From contig JAIVFJ010000087.1 of NCBI GenBank assembly GCA_025765615.1, positions 1 through 64,000 of the forward strand: a stretch of DNA of 64,000 bases, in the 5' to 3' direction. The number at the start of each line of letters is the position of its first letter. The first letter of the stretch is position 1. Source of the DNA: Zopfochytrium polystomum. Lineage: Eukaryota > Chytridiomycota > Chytridiomycetes > Chytridiales > Chytridiaceae. The position numbers and the translations under genes were made by a program. The notes under the pieces are model-generated. The model saw nothing but the letters and a program-made list of their open reading frames with translations. It was not told where the DNA came from and did not search any database. Positions 55,939 to 64,000 of this stretch are shown here, piece after piece.

Positions 55939-56952
55939 TCACTCTCTGACAGTAGCCTGGGTAAAGTCCGACGGTCCATCGTGACTCATGACTCCGACAA
56001 ACTTTGGGCCCTTCTTCGAGTCTTTGTACACGACGCGGTCTGCGCCGGCCCTCTCGGGGGTGTGGTCGTAGACGCCGTCCTTGACGATGGGGAAGGTCAT
56101 GAGCCTGTCTTTACCTTTCCGTCGACTTTCTCGTTGGGGAAGGCGGGCTTGCCGTCGGCGGCGTTGGGGCGGTTGTGGAACTGGTGCGGGTAGTGGTTGT
56201 TGCTGGGGTTGACGGCGCCGGCGGATTGGTGCGCTTGCCGGATCGCGGCTTCGGCGTCGGCAGGGGTGTAGACGGTGCCGCTCGCTGGTTGGGGGTGGGG
56301 AAAAAGGAGGTAGGGGAAGTGGCTCAGCGCAGGGAAAATGTAGGTGTCTGAAGCACTCACTGGCGTGGATCTTTGCCTTTTCGTTTGGCAGTCCGCGGAC
56401 CGGCTTGGCGTTTGCTTTGGCCAATCGGCTACGTGTTGGGCGCGAGTTGTGAACCTTTAACGCAGCGGGGGAAGGGTGAAGGGGGTGGGGGAGGGGTTGG
56501 GGGGGGAGGGGAAGGAAGGGAGTGGGTTATCGGTGGGAAACATACTTTGCGGCGACTGCGGCCTTTCCTGCCGTCTTGAACCGCTCAGCGGCACGCTGCT
56601 GTTTTCCCGTCGGCTGCCTCTCTGTGCCCTTCTTGGTCCCACCCTTTCCGCGGCGGTGCAAGACCACGGCGTCTTCTGCCGCAGCGGGATCGTTGAAGTC
56701 GGACTGATCGATTAAACTGGCTGCGAACGGTGATAGTCGTGGATGCAGGGGCGCGGCCGCGGCTGTCGACGTTGAAGGTGGAAAGGAGCCAAAGTCTGCG
56801 ACAAGCGCGGGGAGCAGTTGCGCGAGCACCAGGGCGGCTGCAACAAGAAAGGCAATGGTGCGGTTGGAAGTGCTGGGGGTGTAGGTGGAGGTGCGCGAAC
56901 GACGGTAGCGATGGGGTGGACCGCTCATTTTGAGAGGAGTGGACGACATCAA
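55939..56952 (-). CDS. Secreted RNase T1-family protein (frame break, catalytic Glu replaced)
   Basis: Exons 56952-56546, 56428-56361 and 56284-55939. A signal anchor (TIAFLVAAALVLAQLLPALVA) and a basic linker precede the RNase N1/T1 fold: AEAAIRQA, NHYPHQFHN, TFPIVKDGVY, PGADRVVY-like GADRVVYKD and GVMSHDG. Compared with RNase T1, His40 (YPH), Arg77 (ADRVV) and His92 (SHDG) have counterparts, but the position of Glu58 (EWPI in T1) is Thr (TFPI). The half-cystines of T1 are absent. Between VDGK and KDRL near 56112 the frame must shift by one base. Guanyl-specific RNase activity is therefore doubtful. Confidence 0.68.
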
Positions 56953-57254
56953 CTGCTTGTGGGGAGGACTTGAAGACGCGAGGGAAACGAGTGTTTCTCG
57001 CTTTTGTTTCTCTCTTTTGTTTCACTTGGCTTATGGAGAGGCTTGAAAGAGAGACAATGAGAGTTCTCAATTTCCTAATCGAGGTTTTCAATTTGCATTT
57101 AAGTCGGTTTTTTTTTTGTGCCGGTGTCTTTCCACCAAACGCCTCAATTTTCAGTTTCAAAAACCGAGTTTTTCAAACGAAAATTGATTTTGTTCTTGGA
57201 CAACCCTGTCGACCGGACAGAAAGAAAAGAGAGGGAAAAAAACAAAAAAAACAC

Positions 57255-58484
57255 ATGGGTCGATCCAGCGCCACAAAAACGGGCGCCGCCGCCGCCAAGG
57301 CCGAGGTCGAGGCCGTCTCGGTCGAGATCGCCAACGCCGTCGAAGACGTTGTCGCCCGCTACCTGCTCCACTGCCAACAGCAGCAGCAGCGGCCGTCCGC
57401 TGACGACGACGACTACGCCCACGACTGGAACAACCCCGCTACCCACCACGGCGCCACCGACAACGACCCGACGGCCCCACTTCCGCTCCCCGCCGCCGCC
57501 GCCAAGCTCGCGGCCCTCGTCAACTTCTACGAGGTCGAGAACGCCGCCACCCGCGGGTCGGAGCGCGGGCTGGGGGCGGCGGTGCGGGCGGCGGTGGACG
57601 CGTGTCTAGCGGACCCGCGCGACATTGACGTGGTGGTGGCGCTGCTGCGGGCGGCGGCGCGGCGGTGCGACAAGCGGGTCGTGTGCGAGTGCGCGGGGCG
57701 CAAGCCCGAGCGGGCGGCGCTGGCGAACCATCTGGACCACTTGTTTTACGTTGCCGACAACGCCGCGGGGACGAAGCTGTGCGGCGACGCGAGGGAGGTT
57801 GGGGCGACGCCGACGAGCAGGGCTGGAGAGAGGTCGAGGTTGAGGAGGGTCGAAGTCGCCGTGGAGCCGCCGGCCGCTGCGGCGGCATCGTCGTCGTCCG
57901 AGTCGGCAGATGCAGCAGCGACGTCTTCGTCGTCGTCGTCAGCGAAAAAGTCGACCCGCGCGCCGCTGGCCTCGCCGCACCAATACGCCTCGTACTACAC
58001 AGTTCTAATGGCTCTCTCAGCGCGGTGCATCGCGCTCGACTTTTTCGTGCCGGCGTACATCTCCGAGGTGGTCGTGTGGCCGGTGGACGTGGGTGGGGCG
58101 AACCCGCCGAAATCTGGGTCGGCACGGGAGCGCGACAGCTTCGTGGTCGGGTCGGCGCTGCACCTGCTGGGGTGTGGGGCGGAGCTGCGCGACGCGGCGG
58201 CGGCGGTGGCGGCGAGGAAGGCGGCGGGCGGGGACGGCCCGCGGCCGTACGAGGTGGTGCCGGAGGACTGGCGGAAGCTGGACGACGGGATCGCCGCGGT
58301 CAGGGATGTCAAAAGTCCCGAGGCAAAGGCCGTCGTCGCGGTGAGGGATTGCGGTGCTAATGGATGTGCTGCCCCGTCTCTAACACCGCAACCTGCATTT
58401 CTCTCCGTTCATTACCGAACGCCCGGCAACCCAATAGAAAGCGAGAGCGCACAAGATAAAAGGCTACCCGGCAAGCTTGACTAG
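57255..58484 (+). CDS. Hypothetical protein
   Basis: A 409-residue intronless frame from the ATG at 57255 (MGRSSATKTGAAAAKAE). A poly-Gln patch and Asp run near residues 40-52, helical segments around LAALVNFYEVENAAT and VVVALLRAAARRCDKRVVC, a Ser/Ala-rich linker near 210-235 and a folded-looking segment HQYASYYTVLMALSARCIAL...YISEVVVWPVDVG. No family recognised. It is divergent from the RNase gene, with 302 bp between start codons. Confidence 0.55.
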   Translation: MGRSSATKTGAAAAKAEVEAVSVEIANAVEDVVARYLLHCQQQQQRPSADDDDYAHDWNNPATHHGATDNDPTAPLPLPAAAAKLAALVNFYEVENAATRGSERGLGAAVRAAVDACLADPRDIDVVVALLRAAARRCDKRVVCECAGRKPERAALANHLDHLFYVADNAAGTKLCGDAREVGATPTSRAGERSRLRRVEVAVEPPAAAAASSSSESADAAATSSSSSSAKKSTRAPLASPHQYASYYTVLMALSARCIALDFFVPAYISEVVVWPVDVGGANPPKSGSARERDSFVVGSALHLLGCGAELRDAAAAVAARKAAGGDGPRPYEVVPEDWRKLDDGIAAVRDVKSPEAKAVVAVRDCGANGCAAPSLTPQPAFLSVHYRTPGNPIESESAQDKRLPGKLD

Positions 58485-58783
58485 CGAAGAGCTCTTCTCT
58501 CCGTTCCCGTGGTCCTGAAATCCAGTTTGAACACATTCACGTTTTGTTATGCGCCGCATCTGACATATTAAGAAATAATCTGGGAGAAGGCTTCGGCGGT
58601 CTAGTGGGAGGAAGTAAAGAGTGTTGTAGTCTACGTAGAACACCAGACTGTTGGAAGTCCATGTCCTGTTGCTCTACTCACTCAGCCGACCTTTTCACTT
58701 TCTTGTTTATGGAAGCACGAATGAAACAAATAACAGCTACGTCTACGTTTTTTCACGTTCTCGCTCAAACCAACCCTTCTCGC

Positions 58784-61532
58784 TCACGGCTGCACAACTT
58801 CCAACAAGCACCTCTGATAGGCGCCCTTCGCCTCGCTCCTGATTCGCTCATACAGCGTCTCCCCGTCGGTGCCGTCAATCTCCCTGTACGCCCTCTTAAC
58901 TGCGCGCACGCCCTCGACGTCACGCCCCCAGCGGGCAACGAGACGTACAAGCTTGCCGTGGTGATGGCCGGCGCCCTTCATCGCGTCGAGGAAGAGGCGG
59001 GCAGCGTGGCAGTGCGGGGTGAGGAGGGCGGAGCGGTAGGAGTCGGGGAGGTGGGCGGCAGCAGCAGCGGCGGCTGGTGCGACGGCCGGGTGCGCAAAGA
59101 GTTCGCGAAGGTGCGAGGTCTCGCGGGTCGCGCAGAAGACGGCGAGGGCGGCGGAGGGGTTGGTATTTTCGTCGAGGGAGGCGAGGAGGGCGGCGAGTGT
59201 CGCGGCGTCGGACGGGTCGGATGGGGTTGCGGTGGAGAAGCGGGGGAGGAGGAGGGGGCGGAGGGGTGCGCGGAGCTCGGATGTGAGGGTTTTGACGAGG
59301 TCTTTGTGGTACAGTGCAGCGTAGGTGGACTGCAGCTGGGGAAGGTCCTCGAAGGGGGTTTCCAAGATGATCTGCGATAAGAGGAATCAGCATGTGAGTT
59401 CTTTCCCGTTTTCGATAGTGCAAGCACAATTTGCTAACCTCAACAATCGTGTTTTCGTCGCACCCGATTCCTTTCATGGCCTCTTCCAGCGAAACAGCGG
59501 TCAGCTCGATCCGGCCGAGTGTCAAAGTCGCCAGCGCCTTTCGGAACCACCAACCGGTGGCAACTTCGGTGAGACCGGCAGGCATGAGGGAGGTGGCCAG
59601 GGAAGTCTTGTACTTTTCCAGGTAGTGAGCCGACAAGGATTCCGCCTCCTCAAATGATTTTGGCGCGATGATGTTGATGAGCACGTCGTCGGTTGCAGCG
59701 GAAGCGTCTTGTTCCGTGAGGAGGCGGTGAAGCGTTGCTGCTTGTTGTGTGAGGCGGTCCCCGCTGAGTGTTGAAATGGGCTAGCAGTGGAGTCAGCTCA
59801 AAGAAAAAAAAAGAAAAAAAAAGTTGAATAAATAAGATAAACGAGATGGTGGCCTGTTATCTCAACTCACACGAGGCTTCCTGTGTGCGTCACCATCCTG
59901 CTTTGCGGAGGCAGCCAGCGAGTATTTCCTTGCGACCTGCTCTCCACTCCGCCTCTTTGCACCTCCTTCGTCGTCGGCGTCGTCGCCCTCGTCATCCTCG
60001 TCCACGTCGTCGTCCAGATTGGATTCCTCCACCAAACTCTCGCCGCCCCTGCGGGCCGACCGCGAGTTGGACATGCTGCTGACGGACGGCGCCAAGGACA
60101 CGCGCTTGGACGCCACCGGCCCAGCGCCGGAGGCAAAGCTCGATTTGCGGCCGGATACGATCCCAGCGGGCTGTTGAACGCCGACCACGGGGGTCGCGGA
60201 GTGGATGACGACGGACTCTTTTCGCTGAAGTGACCCCGCTGACGAGTTTGGGGAGGAGGACGACGTTGTGCTGGAGATCGCCGCAGCACTGAGTTTGAGC
60301 CACGTTTCGCTGTCTGCGGACTGGAAGGCAACGGTTCCGGAGGGTAGCGTGCTCGCTCTCTTCAGACCCTTTGCGGTTCTTGCATCTCTAGCGGCGCCAG
60401 AGTCGCTCGCTATGGTGCTGGCGCTCTCGCCGACGGTCTTTGAGCGCTTCCTTCCGCTAGCACGCCCGTCGACGACACTCGTGGCCAAAATGACCTGCCG
60501 GTGGTGCGCCACGTCTCCGCCGACGGATTCCATTCGCCGCACCCCTCCGCCTTCCACGAGGACCGGCGCTCCGTGGGCGATGATGCGGCGCTTGCCTGTG
60601 ATGAGCGAGCGCGCGTGGCGGCGGATGACGTACAGGCCCATGACAAACACGGCCACGACCACGACGGCCGCGACGGCCAGGACGACCGTGGAGGACGTCG
60701 TCCCGGACTGCACAAAGCGCGCGGCGGAGCCCGTGGGAGAAGCTGCGGCCGCCACCTCGGTTACTGCCGCGCGCCGCGCCGCCCGCACAACCGCCGCGGC
60801 GCCGACGGCCCCGCCTTTTCCGCTGCTGCTGCTGCTGTCGCCGACGTCGCCATCGCGCCGCTCCACGTCGCCGGCGATCCGCGCGAGCTCTTCGGCCGCG
60901 GCAACCCACCACCGCTCGTCGGCTGTTGCACTCGCGGGCTTGGCTCCGTTCTCTGCACTGTCGTCGCTTCCGCCTCCGCCGCCGCCGCGGCGGGGGAGCG
61001 GGTACGGTCGATCGAGGCGGTACGACGCGTCGTCGCCGCCGCCAATGTCGCGGCGGACCTTCTTGGCGGCTGCAGCGGCGCGGAGCGCCTTTGCGCTCCT
61101 CCCGTCGGGGCGCTCTTCCGCAACGGCCGCACCCCGCCACCAGTGCGCCGCAGTCGAACTGTCTGCGGGCTCCCCGCTTCCCGCCGCTGCGGCGTTCCCG
61201 TCGGCGACGGCGCGGCGGTGACGGAGCCTCGCGGCGGCGGCGCGGATGGCCGGGGCGCCGCGCCCGTCGGCCCGCGCCTCGGTCACGTTCTTGCCGTTCC
61301 ACCAGTGCTCCTGCGCGTTGGTGTCGGAGTCGTTGTCGCGTCTCTTGACCACGCGTTCCGAGGGGCGCGCAGGGCTTTCGGCGACAACGACGAGTGTAGG
61401 GTACGCGATGGAGAGCGTGGAGTTTGATGGTGGCGAGTCTGGCGATCCGTCGTGTTCGCCTTCCGCGGTGGCTTCTCTCTCTGTTACGCGACGGAGTGGA
61501 GCCTTGTTTGAGGACAAAGGGAGTTGAGGCAA
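58784..61532 (-). CDS. Membrane-anchored annexin: single-pass protein fused to a C-terminal annexin core
   Basis: Exon 1 61532-59871 encodes about 554 residues: a region with three WW-containing repeats (Trp pairs at about 77, 131 and 208), one helix (VVLAVAAVVVVAVFVMGLYV, 283-302) and a Ser-rich tail with an acidic patch (DDDVDEDDEGDDADDEGG). The stop lies two codons past a GTGAGT donor. A 90-nt intron (59870-59781, polypyrimidine tract, ends CTGCTAG) joins HRKPR in phase 0 to PISTLSGDRLTQQ. Exon 2 59780-59439 and exon 3 59371-58784 encode 309 residues, the length of an annexin core: DVLINIIAPKS, SLEEAMKGIGCDENTIVE, YAALYHKDLVKTLTSEL, VKRAYREIDG. The annexin part has no suitable ATG of its own. 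The annexin calcium motif GxGT is GIGC here. Fusion is inferred from splicing. Confidence 0.72.
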
Positions 61533-61926
61533 AAAGGGTCTTTCGCGATCTCACCTCGCACGTCGCGGAGGCACTCCGAGTCGTTGGGGCAGAGGATCAT
61601 GGTGTCCGTGCGATCAGCAGCAATCGACTTTTGGTAGCCGTCGTTACGTCTCAAATCACTTCTCAATAAAACAAATGTTTCGCTGAGAGGTTCTAGGCGT
61701 GGTGCAATTAAGTTCTACTTCTTGTTTGACAGGCTGTACTCATAGTGTAGCCCATGCACAGAGGAGATGCAGTGGTTTGGGCGCAAAAAGGATTGCTAGT
61801 GAAGAGGATGATCATGTAAATACTCTGTCCATCGAGAGCGGGTCCCGCCTTGACCGTTGTCACATTGCCCAAGGTGCATGCCGCAATCCGACTATTCTTG
61901 AACGACCAACCACCCCGACCATTACT
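61533..61926. other. Intergenic between divergent genes
   Basis: On the minus strand a short frame with a cysteine cluster (CPNDSEC, CLNSLC; 61640-61510) might be an upstream exon of the annexin-fusion gene, but no splice gave a consistent frame. Confidence 0.35.
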
Positions 61927-63536
61927 TTATGGTACGCTCTCCCTCCAGCAGCAGTGCCGCCACTGCAGCCCATCGCCGCCGCAGCCGCCGGCGGACGACG
62001 CAGATCCAGGCACCGCTCGCAGCGCGCGGCAGGTCTTCCGGCTGCTAGATCTCCCCGCCGAGATCGTCTCGCGCATCGGGCTCTGCTGCCCGCACCGCCT
62101 CGCCCTGCCGACCGAGTCCCTCAACCGCGCACTCCACACGCTCTTCTGGCTTCCGGTCCAGATCGCATCGCGCGCGTGGATCCGCTACGCGCGGCTGCCG
62201 CAACCCCCGCAAGAACACGACGGCCTGTCGGCGCGACCCGCGCGCTGCTGGCGGAGGCGAAGCGCGGCGGCGTCGCCGTGCTGCAGGTCCTCCGTACCGA
62301 TCGGCGCACAGGCAGCGATGAGCGCCGCGGCGGCCGCCGGGCGCGCCGACGTCCGCGCGATGCGCTACGCCGCGCTGCTGGAGGCCGCGCGGGGTAGCGG
62401 TCGCGACGGTGCTTCTAGGAGCCTTCGGCCCAAGTCTCTCTTGTCCGCGGCGCGGGGTTTGTCCGCGTGCTCCTCGCCCACAACCCTCATAGGAGTTAGA
62501 TTCTCTTGGTGCGGCCGGGGAAGAATTCATCGACAAGTGGGAGCGCAGAACTAGTGTTGCTTTTGCGGATGAAGTATATACTTTGACTGGCCTTTCTCCC
62601 ACGGCCTTTCTTGTCGCTGTGTCCACGAGAAGCGCCGGGCTCGTGCGACTGGTGCTGGAACGTGGATTTCACTCTGATACGGTCGTCAAGGAAGAACTTA
62701 TCGATCTGATCAAGGAAGCGTTCTATTTAGACATTGCCCTCCTGCTGCTTGAGCATGGCATGTGGAACGACGTCACATTTCGGGAGTTACTCTTTCGAAG
62801 CGCGTCCGCCGTGGGAAACTCGGAGCTCGTGCGTCACTTGCTCGTGCTGGGCGGACTCTCCGTAGATGATGTTGGGTTTGCCATTAAAGCACCGTCGAAA
62901 AAAGGGTACTATTCCTGCGTGTTATGTTTGCTTGAGAATGGGGCACCACAAGAGGAGTTCCTATGCGCGGCCCTCGATCAAGCCGTTCGGAACAGTTTTG
63001 CAGAGATTGTCGTGCTTCTCTTTCGCGGACGGACTGTGACCGTGTCACCAGAGTCAGCGGACGTTCGTCGGCTGTACTTGGACTTTGACGCCTTTGAGCA
63101 TGCAGTTCAAAGTGGCGACTTGGATATGGTGAAGAAACTCCGACGGGGGGCGGTACCCACGGACTCTTCGAGATCGAATTATTCCGCGATTGCGTCCCGC
63201 TCACCAGATATGCTCGAGCTGATCCTGGACACGGTTCACGGGCAACTGCCGGATATGAAGCGCCCAGGCCTGATGATGACAGCCATTATATCCGGCGCGA
63301 ACACGCTGCGGGTTCTTCTCAAGCGCGCTGCAGCTATTGAAGTAGAAAACAGTGAGGAGGTTCAAGCGCTGAGGCGTGCAAGCTACGACAGCGTCAGGTT
63401 CTTGTTGTATAGAGGAGCGGACGCAATGGCGCAGGGAGGAATGGCGATGCTTGCGCTGAGGAATGTGCAAGGAGGCGGGGAATTCGTGGACGAATTAATC
63501 CAGTTGGGACTCGTAAGTCCGTCGTTCGCTGAGTAA
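61927..63536 (+). pseudogene. F-box/ankyrin-type protein, N-terminal half frameshifted, copy 1
   Basis: From about 62035 an F-box-like block reads FRLLDLPAEIVSRIG, then LALPTESLNRALHTLFWLP and IASRAWIRYARLP. The frame then changes (ALLAEAKRGGVAVLQVL near 62245 in a second frame, FVRVLLAHNP near 62460 in another). From about 62500 to the stop at 63536 one frame runs clean: GEEFIDKWERRTSVAFADEV, SAGLVRLVLERGF, NSELVRHLLVLGG, CVLCLLENGAP, DLDMVKKLRRGA, TLRVLLKRA and SVRFLLYRGAD, degenerate ankyrin repeats. Such F-box or ankyrin families expand greatly in zoosporic fungi. At least three frame breaks make it a probable pseudogene or an error-bearing gene. Confidence 0.6.
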
Positions 63537-63689
63537 ATGAACCTTGAATGGTAGCGGGGGAATCCCACAGTGGGTGGACATTATGCGAGTTAGCTGGCTT
63601 CCTGCAATTAAACTCGTTGAGTTCTTCATATTTGCGGTTTGTTTGTGCGGCTCATTCTTTTACTACAAAAAGCATCCTGCCGCAGCGTA

Positions 63690-64000
63690 GCGAACATGCT
63701 CGCCCATCCGCGCCAGCGCAGCCCGTCCCGACAAGGGGCCGCTGGCCTCAATCTCGCAGATGGACGCATCTTCCGTCTACAGGATCTCCCGCCGAGACCT
63801 CTCGCGTCGGGCTCCACTGACCGCACCGCCTCGCGCTGCCAACCGAGTCGCTCAACCGCCACCTCGCCGCTCTCTTCTCTCTCCCGACCCACATCGCATC
63901 GCGCGCGTGTATCCACTACGCACGACGGTGCGCAGTGGACAGCCGGCGTTGACCTGCGCGCTGCAGGCGGAGGCGACGCACGGGAACTTGGCGGTGCTGG
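63690..64000 (+). pseudogene. F-box/ankyrin-type protein, copy 2, cut by window end
   Basis: The same blocks as copy 1 recur: IFRLQDLPP, then LPTESLNRHLAALFSLP and HIASRACIHYAR, then ALQAEATHGNLAVL at the edge. DNA similarity is clear but the frame shifts at least once between LQDLPP and LPTESL. Tandem duplicate of copy 1. Confidence 0.6.

Noticed and set aside
61484..61666. Cys-rich upstream exon of the annexin-fusion gene
   Set aside because: A GTGAGA donor and AAACAAG acceptor exist but the resulting phase does not match the membrane-protein frame.

Overview
The window is nuclear DNA of a GC-rich, intron-bearing eukaryote, most likely an early-diverging zoosporic (chytrid-like) fungus. 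The evidence is short GT-AG introns (about 46-134 nt), TTAGGG-type telomeric repeats, nuclear tRNAs with short introns after position 37, a fungal-type highly reducing polyketide synthase and an RNase T1-type secreted protein, together with genes typical of ciliated or early-diverging lineages: a TMEM138-like ciliary membrane protein, a Frizzled/Smoothened-like receptor and an archaemetzincin. No species is claimed.

Layout. 1-2.5 kb looks subtelomeric: the 3' part of a Penelope-like reverse transcriptase gene without an endonuclease domain, short telomeric blocks in CCCTAA orientation, an array of CACGTG palindromes, a 12-bp minisatellite, a TATA box and a small hammerhead-ribozyme-like motif. 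2.7-6.6 kb is an AT-richer island with six tRNA genes (Asn, Leu, Ile, Pro, Leu, Ala) and a duplicated half tRNA. 7.9-19.1 kb is a probable biosynthetic cluster on the minus strand: a medium-chain reductase, a short-chain dehydrogenase and a fungal-type HR-PKS (KS-AT-DH-truncated MT-ER-KR-ACP), with remains of a ricin-B lectin between them. 22-30 kb holds a polytopic membrane protein, an arrestin-like protein, an archaemetzincin and a duplicated BTB gene. 33-49 kb is dominated by membrane proteins: a 7TM protein with a huge Gly-rich loop, a Frizzled-like receptor, three related polytopic proteins (A, B, C), TMEM138 and a mucin-like surface protein. 50-64 kb carries an AIM24-family gene, an F-box-like gene, an RNase T1-like gene, an unknown gene, a membrane-anchored annexin fusion and a tandem pair of decaying F-box/ankyrin genes.

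A recurring feature is single-base frameshifts inside otherwise well-conserved coding sequence (PKS, archaemetzincin, all three A/B/C membrane proteins, the 7TM protein, RNase). Most read as one extra base, and five lie within about 320 bp of the PKS DH domain. Insertion-type consensus errors of a long-read assembly would explain this, and so would real decay, so the affected genes are annotated as broken without deciding. The most novel single object is the transmembrane-annexin fusion at 58.8-61.5 kb. The most informative system is the telomere-facing Penelope-like element with its ribozyme motif at the left end.
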